64,000 bases of DNA from Cedecea sp000277545 (GTDB taxonomy: Bacteria > Pseudomonadota > Gammaproteobacteria > Enterobacterales > Enterobacteriaceae): the NCBI GenBank assembly GCA_050847315.1, contig CP193791.1. One strand, given 5' to 3'. Made by a program: the position numbers and the translations under genes. Shown here piece by piece: positions 42,502 to 51,346 of this stretch (positions within the stretch are counted from its first letter, which is position 1; the number at the start of each line of letters is the position of its first letter). The notes under the pieces were generated by a model. The model saw only the letters and a list, made by a program, of their open reading frames with translations. It searched no databases and had not been told where the DNA came from.

Positions 42502-43754
42502 CAGGAGCGTGCTCCGTTGTGTTTGTGGCCCGATTTTGCCTGGGCGGCAGGTTTGGCGTTATCGTCGGCTGCGCTGTGCGGTTCGACAACCTCAACCTGC
42601 GCGCCTTCCGTCAGGCGGTCAATACCGTCGGTCACTACGCGATCGCCTGCGGAAACGCCGGCGCTAATCACGACTTTCTGACTGTCCTGAATTCCCGGCG
42701 TAACCAGGTGTTTACTGACTTTGTTATCGCCGTTCAGTACCCAGACGAAGTGGCCTTCATTGCCCATTTGCAACGCACCGGCTGGGATCACCACGGAATT
42801 TTGCTGGGTGTCCACCAGCATACGGGCGTTCACAAACTGATTTGGGAACAGAGCGTCATCCAGATTATCAAAGCGCGCTTTCAGCTTGATGGTGCCGGTG
42901 GTGGTATCGATTTGGTTATCAAGGCTCAGCAGTTTACCGCTGCTGAGTTTTGCGCTGTTGGTGCGGTCCCAGGCTTCAACGCTCAGCGTTTCGCCGGCTT
43001 TCTGCGCTTTAATCACCGTGGCGATGTCGTTTTCCGGCAGGGTGAACACCAGGTCAATCGGGTGCGTTTGCGTCAGCACGACAATACCGTTGGTGTCGCT
43101 GGTGGAAATCTGGTTGCCAATATCGACCTGCTTCAGGCCAACCCGGCCGTCGATAGGGGCGGTGACGCGACTCCAGTTAAGCTGCAACTGAGCGCTGGCA
43201 ACGCTGGCTTCATCGGCCTTAACCGTGCCGAGTGTGGATTCCACAAGCGACAGCTGAGTATCGAGGTCCTGGCGGGAGACTAAGTTGGTTTTTACCAGTT
43301 GTTGGTAGCGGGCGAGGTCGCGGCGAGCATTTGCCAGGGTGGCCTGATCCTTAGCCAACTGCCCCTGGGCCTGAGCCAGGGCGACTTTGAACTGGCTCGG
43401 GTCAATTTCTGCCAGCAAATCACCGGCTTTTACCTGCTTGCCTTCCTGGAAATGAATGGCCAGAAGTTGCCCGTCAACGCGGCTGCGCACCGTCACGGTA
43501 TTGGCCGCGGTGATAGTGCCCAAGCCGGTTAAGTAATGCGGCACGGCTTCACTGGTTGCCGTTGCGGCCTGAACCGGGGCCAGCGCACCGCCGCGCATTC
43601 CGCGTCGGCCGCCCTGGGCGGTTGTCTGGCCTGATTTAGCCTGGGGCTGAGTCCCCGAAGATGTATTGTGGCTGCGCCAGAACCAGACGGCGGCAATCAC
43701 CACCAGAATAAAGGCTGTAATCCACAACCAGCGAGAAGTCTGCGTGCCTTTCAT
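42501..43754 (-). CDS. mdtA: Membrane fusion protein MdtA
   Basis: 417-residue periplasmic adaptor anchored by one helix (WLWITAFILVVIAAVWFW). Lipoyl halves AVDGQLLAIHFQEGKQVKAGDLL (reads SRVDGQLLAIHF) and APIDGRVGLKQVDIGN frame a coiled-coil hairpin rich in Gln/Leu; beta-barrel and membrane-proximal domains follow. Links MdtBC to TolC. First gene of the operon. Confidence 0.95.
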   Translation of the reverse strand: MKGTQTSRWLWITAFILVVIAAVWFWRSHNTSSGTQPQAKSGQTTAQGGRRGMRGGALAPVQAATATSEAVPHYLTGLGTITAANTVTVRSRVDGQLLAIHFQEGKQVKAGDLLAEIDPSQFKVALAQAQGQLAKDQATLANARRDLARYQQLVKTNLVSRQDLDTQLSLVESTLGTVKADEASVASAQLQLNWSRVTAPIDGRVGLKQVDIGNQISTSDTNGIVVLTQTHPIDLVFTLPENDIATVIKAQKAGETLSVEAWDRTNSAKLSSGKLLSLDNQIDTTTGTIKLKARFDNLDDALFPNQFVNARMLVDTQQNSVVIPAGALQMGNEGHFVWVLNGDNKVSKHLVTPGIQDSQKVVISAGVSAGDRVVTDGIDRLTEGAQVEVVEPHSAADDNAKPAAQAKSGHKHNGARS

Positions 43755-43818
43755 AGATGACGTGTTCTCTTTCTGAAACGATTAGGCTTAATGTGACTAG
43801 TTTAGTAATCAATAGCCC

Positions 43819-43836
43819 CGTAATGATGGAGGAAAT
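43819..43836 (-). promoter_or_regulatory. Candidate BaeR box upstream of mdtA
   Basis: Minus strand ATTTCCTCCATCATTACG contains the CTCCAT-N-ATT core of the BaeR box TTTTTCTCCATDATTGGC, about 65 bp before the mdtA start. BaeR activates this operon in E. coli. Apart from this the 270-bp spacer to the toxin gene shows nothing clear. Confidence 0.65.
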
Positions 43837-44024
43837 ATGAAGTACTGTCAGATTAGCAACATATAGTAAGTAAGTGATGTTTTCGTGGCCAAATAAAACT
43901 GTTATTCCCAAAACGTTTTCCGAGGCGTCACGCAAGTTTCAGTCCCAGGAGTAGTCATATCACGAAGCGAGAAATAAGCTGTGGTTTATATTTCAAATAT
44001 AATCTATAGTTTATGAGGTGAGTG

Positions 44025-44390
44025 ATGATCTGGCGCGTGATATTTACCGACTCTTTCTACTTTTGGTATCAGGCCCAGCCCGTAGAGCTCCGCAAACGAC
44101 TTGTGGCGGTCTTCGGCAATATTGAGTTCTGGGGGCCGGCTTTAAGCCGCCCGCAGGCGGACACGGTAAAGGGATCTCGCTATCCCAATATGAAGGCATT
44201 ACGTTTGCTATGGTGCGGCAAGCCATATCGGATCTTTTTTGCTTTTGACCCGCATCGCAGAGCCGTTGTGCTGTGTGGTGGAGACCAATCAAACGATACG
44301 CGTTTTTATCAGGCGCAGATAAAAGTGGCCGATACGCAGTTTGCGCATCACCTGGCAGAACTGGAAGATGAAAATGAAAACGTTAACTGA
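44025..44390 (+). CDS. RelE/HigB-type (Gp49-like) toxin
   Basis: 121 residues: WRVIFTDSFYFWYQAQPVELRKRLVAVFGNIEFWGPALSRPQADTVKGSRYPNMKALRL (read in parts) is the phage-derived Gp49/HigB family pattern, ending in FAFDPHRRAVVLCGGDQSND. Such toxins cleave ribosome-bound mRNA. ATG 44025 has GAGGTGAG upstream. It precedes and overlaps its antitoxin by 17 bp, the HigBA order. Confidence 0.88.
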   Translation: MIWRVIFTDSFYFWYQAQPVELRKRLVAVFGNIEFWGPALSRPQADTVKGSRYPNMKALRLLWCGKPYRIFFAFDPHRRAVVLCGGDQSNDTRFYQAQIKVADTQFAHHLAELEDENENVN

Positions 44391-44670
44391 AGTGATGGCG
44401 GGGTTTTCGGCGGAAGAGCAGGCCGAGATCCGCGCAATGACCGAAGTCTTAATTCTGGAAACGGGATTGCAGCTGGTACGTGAGCAGCAGGGACTTTCTC
44501 AAAAACAAGTGGCGCAAAAAATGGGGGTTTCCCAGCCGGCAATCGCCGCGATTGAACAACGCGGTAACGATCTCAAAGTGCTCACGCTGAAGCGCTACGT
44601 TGAGGCGCTGGGCGGTAAACTTTCGCTGCATCTGGAGTTTCCAGAAAGCGACCGGCGTTTCCAGATATAA
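44374..44670 (+). CDS. HigA-type XRE-family antitoxin
   Basis: 98 residues with a central HTH (LREQQGLSQKQVAQKMGVSQPAIAAIEQRG, read as VREQQGL...). It should neutralise the upstream toxin and repress the pair. ATG 44374 follows GGAAG by six bases; ATG 44368 is an alternative. Confidence 0.88.
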   Translation: MKTLTEVMAGFSAEEQAEIRAMTEVLILETGLQLVREQQGLSQKQVAQKMGVSQPAIAAIEQRGNDLKVLTLKRYVEALGGKLSLHLEFPESDRRFQI

Positions 44671-44697
44671 AAAAACCGCAGGAGGCCTGCGGTTTGA
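44670..44697 (-). terminator. Terminator of yegD (possibly bidirectional)
   Basis: Minus strand AAACCGCAGG-CCT-CCTGCGGTTTTTT, 20 bp past the yegD stop and immediately after the convergent antitoxin stop. The T-run is stronger on the minus strand. Confidence 0.85.
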
Positions 44698-44716
44698 GCG
44701 GTATGTTTGAACGTGA

Positions 44717-46069
44717 TTATCTGAAAACCACGTCTGACCAACGGGCAAGCCCCTGCGTCACCGAGCCAAAGTCATCCCCTCCGGCAATCGGAATATCAGG
44801 CAACTGCTGGGCGAGCGCATGGCGCAGCAGCGGAGAACGAGCGCTGCCGCCGGTCAGGTAAATAACCTCAGGTTTAGCCTGGCTGTTGTCCATCGCCAGC
44901 GTGACCTGCTCCATGATGCGCTGTAGCGGCTGGCTGATAGCGGTTTCCAGCGCTTGCTGGCTGATATCGCAGCCTACGTATTTGGCAATAAACGGCAGCA
45001 ATGCTGAAACCTGCTGGCTGTTGGAGAGCGCAATCTTGCTCTCTTCTGCCGCCCTGACAAGGCGATAGCTCAGACGCTGACGCCAGACTTTCTGCAGATA
45101 CGCCACCTTTTCCGGCTCGCGCGCGTCCCGCACCAGCTCATTGAGCGCGCGGCCGTTAGCCGCGCTGTAGAAGTCATTCTGAGCCGGGACATCGTTAATC
45201 GCGACGGCGTTCCACCAGGGTAATACCGGCAGCGCGATGCCTTTTTCCGTCTGGCCGCCCATGCCAAGCAGCGGAGCCAGCTGTTTAAATGCCAGCATAA
45301 TATCCAGATCGTTACCGCCCACGCGGCAGCCGCTGTGGCCCAGAAGGCTTTGTTCACGGTCGCGGCGCTGGTGCCAGTCAGGCCCCATCAGCAGTACCGA
45401 GCAGTCGGTGGTGCCGCCGCCAATGTCGACCACCAGCACCTGCTTTTCTTCCTGCAGTGTGGCTTCAAAATCCAGCCCCGCAGCTACGGGTTCAAACTGA
45501 AACACCACGTCGCGGAAGCCAGCGCGGTGCGCGGCGCGTTCCAGAATTCCCTGAGCCTGCTGGTTAGCATCTTCCCCGCCCAGTCCCTGGAAGTTAATCG
45601 GCCTGCCAATCACGGCCTGGTCGATGGTCCCTTCCAGCTGGTTTTCCGCCTGTTTACGGATGTGCAGCATCATCGCGCAGACCAGATCTTCAAACAGCGC
45701 GACCTGCTGCGGTTTCAGGCCGGTGGCGCCGAGGAAGGACTTTGGCGATTTAACGAAGTAAACCTCTTCCGGATCTTCCATGTACTGACCAAGAGAACTT
45801 AAGCCAAATTTTACGCTGCCGGGCAGCACATCAATGTCTTCTTCGCGGTTGTAGCTCACCGCACGGCGCAGCAGTGCCTGGGTCTCGCTTCCCGTAGCCG
45901 GAACTTCGTGGTGACGGAAGAGCCACTCGCTCACCGCTTCACGCGTCGGTGCACAGAGCATAGAAGGCAGCAGCGATGAGCCGTTCTCCATCTCCAGCAG
46001 CTGTGGTTTTCCGTCGCGCATAATGGCGACCGAGCAGTTCGCCGTCCCGTAGTCAAAACCGATTTTCAT
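44717..46069 (-). CDS. yegD: Hsp70-family chaperone-like protein YegD
   Basis: 450 residues containing an Hsp70 nucleotide-binding domain: phosphate-1 GFDYGTANCSVAI, phosphate-2 VLVVDIGGGTTDCSV and adenosine motif VIYLTGGSARSPLLRHAL. It lacks the full DnaK substrate-binding and lid domains. Function unknown in E. coli; same neighbours (alkA) as there. Confidence 0.94.
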   Translation of the reverse strand: MKIGFDYGTANCSVAIMRDGKPQLLEMENGSSLLPSMLCAPTREAVSEWLFRHHEVPATGSETQALLRRAVSYNREEDIDVLPGSVKFGLSSLGQYMEDPEEVYFVKSPKSFLGATGLKPQQVALFEDLVCAMMLHIRKQAENQLEGTIDQAVIGRPINFQGLGGEDANQQAQGILERAAHRAGFRDVVFQFEPVAAGLDFEATLQEEKQVLVVDIGGGTTDCSVLLMGPDWHQRRDREQSLLGHSGCRVGGNDLDIMLAFKQLAPLLGMGGQTEKGIALPVLPWWNAVAINDVPAQNDFYSAANGRALNELVRDAREPEKVAYLQKVWRQRLSYRLVRAAEESKIALSNSQQVSALLPFIAKYVGCDISQQALETAISQPLQRIMEQVTLAMDNSQAKPEVIYLTGGSARSPLLRHALAQQLPDIPIAGGDDFGSVTQGLARWSDVVFR

Positions 46070-46230
46070 TTTCGTTGATTATCCCCATGCCAGTGAGAAG
46101 GGGGGCGACTTTAGCGGAATGCCGGTCCGTGGGCAACTGAATATGAAAGCAAGGCAGAAATCGGCATTTGGCGGTATGCTAAATAAGCTGTGTTGTCTGC
46201 CTAATGCCCTCATTCTCTTCAGGATTATTT

Positions 46231-47073
46231 ATGTACACCCTTAGCTATCAACCGCCCTATGACTGGTCCTGGATCCTTGGTTTTTTACGGGGACGTGCCG
46301 TGGAGGGCGTGGAAGTTGTTACCGCCAGTCGCTATCAGCGCAGCTTCGCGCTGGGAGAATATGCCGGGCTGGTGACGCTTGAACCAGACGAGAAAAATCT
46401 TTGCCTCAATGTGACGCTAAGCGACGGCCTGCAGCCTGTGGCAGGCGAAGTTTTACAACGCGTGAAGAACTTACTGGATTTGGACAAGGATCCGCAGCAG
46501 GTATTAAGCAGCCTGGGCACGTTGGCGGCAGCCCGGCCCGGCCTGCGTCTGCCGGGATGTATGGACCCGTTCGAACAGGCCATTCGGGCCATTCTTGGGC
46601 AACTGGTTAGCGTGGCGATGGCGGCAAAATTGACCGGCAAAGTGGCAAAGACATTCGGAAGGAAGCTTGAAGGTCACGAGGGCTGGTATCTGTTTCCGGA
46701 TACCAGGACGCTGGCAAACTGCGATGTTCAACAGCTGAAATCTTTAGGCATGTCGCTTAAGCGTGCAGAGGCTATTGTGCATCTTGCCGGAGAGGTGGTG
46801 AAAGGGCAGTTTCCGCTGCAGCTACCCGATGATTTGGAGCAGGGAATAAAAACCCTGATAGCATTGCCCGGTATCGGGCGCTGGACAGCCAACTATTTCG
46901 CCCTGCGCGGCTGGCAGGCCAGCGACGTTTTCCTGCCGGACGATTACCTGATTAAACAGCGCTTTCCTGATATGACGTCTGCACAAATCCGCCGCTACGC
47001 CGAGCGCTGGCAGCCCTGGCGCTCCTACGCGCTGTTACACATCTGGTATAGCGACGGCTGGACGCCAGACTGA
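46231..47073 (+). CDS. alkA: 3-methyladenine DNA glycosylase II AlkA
   Basis: 280 residues. N-terminal TBP-like domain, then the HhH-GPD core ALPGIGRWTANYFALRGW and catalytic D238 in VFLPDDYLIKQ, the same number as in E. coli. Removes alkylated bases; in E. coli it is induced by Ada. ATG 46231 matches E. coli (MYTL...); the frame is open further upstream. Confidence 0.95.
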   Translation: MYTLSYQPPYDWSWILGFLRGRAVEGVEVVTASRYQRSFALGEYAGLVTLEPDEKNLCLNVTLSDGLQPVAGEVLQRVKNLLDLDKDPQQVLSSLGTLAAARPGLRLPGCMDPFEQAIRAILGQLVSVAMAAKLTGKVAKTFGRKLEGHEGWYLFPDTRTLANCDVQQLKSLGMSLKRAEAIVHLAGEVVKGQFPLQLPDDLEQGIKTLIALPGIGRWTANYFALRGWQASDVFLPDDYLIKQRFPDMTSAQIRRYAERWQPWRSYALLHIWYSDGWTPD

Positions 47074-47229
47074 TTCACAGGATTATATGCTACAATATTT
47101 GAACTTGTAACCGACCTTTATTAGTAAGAAAATCCCGATATAAAAGTGGTGTCTGAATTTTATATTTAAATTAATATTACTGAATGAGTTTCATTTTTAA
47201 TTCAGATGAACGGATTATAAGGGTCGAAT

Positions 47230-48174
47230 GTGAGAGTTTTAGTTACAGGGGCCACGGGTTTCGTGGGGAGTCGCTTGGTTACAACGCTCAGGGAATTGGG
47301 GTATGAAGTCGTCGGCACAACTCGTCGTGGCTCGCAGAATACTGCTGGACTGGTTGATATCGGCGATATTTCGGCAACAACGGACTGGTCCCCGGTGCTT
47401 GAAGGGTGTGATGCCGTCGTGCATACCGCCGGTCGGGCTCATATCTTAAAAGATTCAGCTGCGGATAAACTCTCGGCGTTTCGGCAGGTTAACTGTGACG
47501 CAACCTTAAAGCTTGCTCACGACGCGTTGAATGCAGGGGTCAACCATTTTATTTTCATCAGTTCTATTGGCGTAAATGGCAATGCCACTACTCATACGCC
47601 ATTTACCGAAAAATCAATACCTAAGCCTGTCTCAGATTATGCGATTTCTAAATTTGAAGCTGAGCAAAAGCTGAACGAAGCATTTTCTTCAGGCCCAATG
47701 GCGATTACGGTGATTCGTCCGGCGCTTATCTGTGGCGAAAATGCACCGGGCAATATTCGGCGTTTGTTAAAACTGGTTGCCAGTGGGCTGCCGCTTCCTT
47801 TCAAAGGAATAAAAAACAAGCGAAGCATGGTTTCTCTGGAAAACGTTGTCAGCTTTATTGCCACTTGCCTGAACGATCCTCGTTCAAAAAATCAGCTTTT
47901 TGTTCTCGCCGATAAAGATAAACCCACCACGGAAGATATTGTTCGATCATTCGCGGGTGGAATGAACAAATCTCCTCGTGTCTTTTGGTTTCCAGCGGCT
48001 ATATTGAAGGTTTTACTGATGCTAACAGGGAAGCAAAGCATTTATGAGCAACTCTATGGCTCATTGGATATTGATGCCTCCTACGCCTCCGAGCTGTTGG
48101 GTTGGCAGCAACCCGTTACGCTTTCCGAAACGATGGAAAAAGCAGCAAAATATTATTCAAAGGACGCTCAGTAA
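47230..48174 (+). CDS. NAD-dependent sugar epimerase/reductase, WbpV-like
   Basis: 314 residues, short-chain dehydrogenase fold. NAD-binding VTGATGFVGSRLV at residues 5-17, catalytic Ser in FISSIGVNG and the YxxxK pair in DYAISKFEAE. It resembles WbpV/FnlB-type enzymes that make QuiNAc- or FucNAc-type UDP-sugars. First of three genes (with WbpL- and WbpM-like) sitting between alkA and dgcE. More AT-rich than neighbours, suggesting transfer. Confidence 0.85.
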   Translation: MRVLVTGATGFVGSRLVTTLRELGYEVVGTTRRGSQNTAGLVDIGDISATTDWSPVLEGCDAVVHTAGRAHILKDSAADKLSAFRQVNCDATLKLAHDALNAGVNHFIFISSIGVNGNATTHTPFTEKSIPKPVSDYAISKFEAEQKLNEAFSSGPMAITVIRPALICGENAPGNIRRLLKLVASGLPLPFKGIKNKRSMVSLENVVSFIATCLNDPRSKNQLFVLADKDKPTTEDIVRSFAGGMNKSPRVFWFPAAILKVLLMLTGKQSIYEQLYGSLDIDASYASELLGWQQPVTLSETMEKAAKYYSKDAQ

Positions 48175-49202
48175 TGCAGGCATTAATTGTGGCCGTAGTC
48201 GTTTTTATTCTCTCATTTATTCTGACCTGGTGCCTACGAGCCTATGCGTTAAAAAACAACGTTATTGATATACCGAATCAACGTAGCTCTCACTCTATAC
48301 CGACGCCTCGTGGTGGCGGTGTGGCCATTGTTATCAGTCTTATGGTTGGGTTGATTGCGCTGTCCCTCCTTCAGCTCATTTCATACTCGACGATGTTCTC
48401 GCTGATTGTTGCCGGCGGAATTACCGCGGTGGTCGGTTTTCTTGACGACCATGGGCACATTGCGGCTCGCTGGCGATTACTGATGCACTTCCTGGCCGCC
48501 GCAGCAGGGCTTTTCTTTCTTGGAAACTTTCCTGCGATCGAGCTTTTCGGCTACACCTTCTCTGCCGGATGGATTGGGATGGTTTTCGGATTAGTCTATC
48601 TGGTATGGATGCTGAATCTTTATAACTTTATGGATGGCATTAATGGGCTGGCGAGCATGGAGGCGATTGTTTTTTCCCTTACATCTCTGCTGATTGTCTG
48701 GATTGCTGTGCCTGATGCTTTGGGGTCAGACGCATCGCTTAGCGTTTTGCTGCTGGGGGCTGCCGCGCTCGGTTTTATCTTCTGGAATTTCCCGAACGCA
48801 AAAATTTTCATGGGCGATGCCGGAAGTGGCTTTCTGGGAATAACCATCGGCTTACTGGCTCTTCATATTGGCCTGCTTGATAGCAAACTCTTCCTTGCCG
48901 AGATGTGTTTACTTGGCGTTTTTATCGTAGATGCTACCTTAACGTTACTGCGCCGTTTGCTGGCAGGCAAAAAGGTGTACGAAGCTCACGCAAGCCATGG
49001 CTACCAGATACTTGCAAGAAAATATGGTAGCCATAAGCCCGTTACTCTTGGTGCGCTGTGCGTCAATCTTATCTGGTTAACCCCTTTTGCCATGTTGATT
49101 GCAGCGGGTGCCATTACGGGAGTGGTAGGATTAGCGATAGCCTGGGCTCCGGTTGTGATTGTCGCGTGGCGCTGCGGAGCTGGCGTAAAGGATAAGGGCT
49201 AA
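48174..49202 (+). CDS. Undecaprenyl-phosphate sugar-1-phosphate transferase, WbpL/WecA-like
   Basis: 342 residues, about 10-11 membrane helices, polyisoprenyl-phosphate GlcNAc-1-P transferase superfamily. Motifs: RGGGVAIV, FLDDHGHIAARWR (Asp pair), NLYNFMDGINGLAS, FMGDAGSGFLG and the substrate loop AHASHGYQ. It loads the first N-acetyl sugar onto the lipid carrier. Starts at TAATG overlapping the preceding stop. Confidence 0.88.
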   Translation: MQALIVAVVVFILSFILTWCLRAYALKNNVIDIPNQRSSHSIPTPRGGGVAIVISLMVGLIALSLLQLISYSTMFSLIVAGGITAVVGFLDDHGHIAARWRLLMHFLAAAAGLFFLGNFPAIELFGYTFSAGWIGMVFGLVYLVWMLNLYNFMDGINGLASMEAIVFSLTSLLIVWIAVPDALGSDASLSVLLLGAAALGFIFWNFPNAKIFMGDAGSGFLGITIGLLALHIGLLDSKLFLAEMCLLGVFIVDATLTLLRRLLAGKKVYEAHASHGYQILARKYGSHKPVTLGALCVNLIWLTPFAMLIAAGAITGVVGLAIAWAPVVIVAWRCGAGVKDKG

Positions 49203-49303
49203 CAGCCATAAAGCAGGGTTACGGGCACCACTGATATATATTTAGTTGTACCAGAGGGTGCTCAGTAAAAATTTTCACTCTATAACAACAGGTTGGTGAA
49301 CAG

Positions 49304-51223
49304 GTGTCCTGTTCTATTGAAAATATGCTTACGTTTCTGCTTGCTTTACCAAGACCGGTAAAAAGAATTATTACGCTGGCAATTGATGTTGTGCTGCTGT
49401 TGTGTGCTTTCTGGTTCTCTTTCTGGGTGCGTATTGATGCCCTGACACCTCTGACAAGTGGGCCGCACTGGTTACTGATTTTGTCGATTATTCTGGTCAC
49501 GCTAGGCTTCTTTGTCAGACTTGGCCTCTATCGTGCTGTTATTCGATATATTACGGCTAAAGTTTTTGTCTCGGTTGCGGTGGGTATGGTGGCGTCGTCC
49601 ATCCTGCTTATCGTGACCGCGTTTTATACAAATATCTATTTGCCTCGCACCATCCCATTTATCTATTTTTCCTTTGGTTTACTGCTAGTTACAGGCTCAA
49701 GACTGGCGTTAAGAATGCTGGTCAACCATGGATTAAAACTGGGAGCTAAGGTCATTATCTACGGCGCAGGTGCATCAGGGCGTCAGTTACTGCCTGCCTT
49801 AAGCCAGGCATCTGAGTATTACCCGGTTGCTTTTGTTGACGATAACCCTCGTCTACAAAAAACCGTTATGCATGGTGTGACGGTTTACTCGCCTGAAAAG
49901 CTGGCCTGGTTAGTCGAGAAGTACGAGGTCCAAAAAATCCTGTTGGCCATGCCAAGCTTGAGCCGCTCTCGTAAAAGCGAAGTGATGAAAAAGCTGGAAG
50001 GCCTCCCCTGTGAGGTGCTTTCTATTCCCGGGATGGTTGATCTGGTGGAAGGGAAAGCCAGCATTGCTACGCTGAAAAAAGTCTCTATTACCGACCTTTT
50101 AGGACGTGACCCCGTGGCGCCTGTACCTGAGTTAATTGCCCGGAATATCCAGGATAAGTCGGTCATGGTGACAGGGGCGGGTGGATCCATCGGCTCAGAA
50201 CTTTGTCGCCAGATTATTTTGAACGGGCCGAAAGCGTTAGTTCTCTATGAGATCTCTGAGTTTTCGCTTTACGCTATCGAGCGCGAATTATCTGAGATGA
50301 TCAAGAGCAAGGGATTGACGATCAAACTCTATCCTGTGCTGGGTAATGTGCAAAACCAGGCTCATCTGGAGCGGGTTATCGGGAGTTTCGGTATCGAAAC
50401 TATCTACCACGCCGCGGCTTATAAACACGTACCTTTAGTTGAGTATAACGTTGCCGATGGCGTCAGAAATAACGTCTTTGGTACGCTGGCCTGTGCACAG
50501 GCAGCAATCCGCTGCGGTGTCCCGAAATTTGTATTGATCTCTACGGATAAAGCTGTTCGCCCGACCAACACGATGGGGGCAACAAAACGCATGGCGGAGC
50601 TTGTGCTGCAGGCATTGGCGGTACAGCAGTCAGGTACCTGCTTTAGCATGGTGAGATTTGGTAATGTGCTGGGGTCTTCAGGTTCTGTTGTTCCACTCTT
50701 TGAAAAGCAGATAGCTAAAGGGGGGCCAATTACGTTGACACACCCGGACATTATTCGCTACTTCATGACGATTCCAGAGGCCGCGCAGCTGGTTATACAG
50801 GCTGGTGCGATGGGCAACGGCGGAGACGTTTTTGTCCTCGATATGGGCGATCCGGTAAAAATCATCGACCTGGCAGAGCGTATGGTTTCTTTAAGTGGCT
50901 TTACCTTACGTGATGATTCGAATCCGGAGGGTGATATTGAGATTAAAACCACCGGATTGAGACCAGGTGAGAAGCTCTTTGAGGAACTCCTCATTGGTGA
51001 CAATGTGATGACGACGCAGCACCCACGAATCATGGCCGCCAGTGAAGTGAAGCTTTCATGGGAGGAGCTTAACGTTTATCTCACCGACATGAACGACGCC
51101 TGTGGACATTATGACATGGATACCATTCGTTCCATTTTGCTCAAGGCGCCTACAGGCTTTAATCCTAGCGATGATATTTGCGATATCGTATGGAAAAATG
51201 CTTCCTGCAATATGCCCAATTAA
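49304..51223 (+). CDS. Polysaccharide biosynthesis nucleotide-sugar dehydratase, WbpM/FlaA1-like
   Basis: 639 residues: four N-terminal membrane helices, a CoA-binding-like Rossmann region (IIYGAGASGRQLLPAL), then a UDP-GlcNAc 4,6-dehydratase domain with NAD site VTGAGGSIGSELCRQI and the modified catalytic triad (TMGATKRMAEL in place of YxxxK, STDKAVRPTN). Makes UDP-4-keto-6-deoxy-GlcNAc for QuiNAc/FucNAc synthesis. GTG 49304 chosen; ATG 49325 is possible. Confidence 0.9.
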   Translation: MSCSIENMLTFLLALPRPVKRIITLAIDVVLLLCAFWFSFWVRIDALTPLTSGPHWLLILSIILVTLGFFVRLGLYRAVIRYITAKVFVSVAVGMVASSILLIVTAFYTNIYLPRTIPFIYFSFGLLLVTGSRLALRMLVNHGLKLGAKVIIYGAGASGRQLLPALSQASEYYPVAFVDDNPRLQKTVMHGVTVYSPEKLAWLVEKYEVQKILLAMPSLSRSRKSEVMKKLEGLPCEVLSIPGMVDLVEGKASIATLKKVSITDLLGRDPVAPVPELIARNIQDKSVMVTGAGGSIGSELCRQIILNGPKALVLYEISEFSLYAIERELSEMIKSKGLTIKLYPVLGNVQNQAHLERVIGSFGIETIYHAAAYKHVPLVEYNVADGVRNNVFGTLACAQAAIRCGVPKFVLISTDKAVRPTNTMGATKRMAELVLQALAVQQSGTCFSMVRFGNVLGSSGSVVPLFEKQIAKGGPITLTHPDIIRYFMTIPEAAQLVIQAGAMGNGGDVFVLDMGDPVKIIDLAERMVSLSGFTLRDDSNPEGDIEIKTTGLRPGEKLFEELLIGDNVMTTQHPRIMAASEVKLSWEELNVYLTDMNDACGHYDMDTIRSILLKAPTGFNPSDDICDIVWKNASCNMPN

Positions 51224-51291
51224 AGTCAGGATGAAGGTCACGAGCTGAACTCAGCGGTGACTAAGCCAGTTCTGGCTGGCAGACGCTAAAT

Positions 51292-51330
51292 AAAAACCCC
51301 TGAATCGGTCAACCGGACAGGGGTTTTTTT
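51292..51330. terminator. Bidirectional terminator between the wbpM-like gene and dgcE
   Basis: AAAAACCCCTG...CAGGGGTTTTTTT with an inner CGGT/ACCG stem, between convergent genes; T-runs on both strands. Confidence 0.9.
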
Positions 51331-51346
51331 ATTGGGGTGGGGCTGG

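Noticed and set aside
42519..43283. 254-residue plus-strand open frame
   Set aside because: Antisense to mdtA, no motifs.
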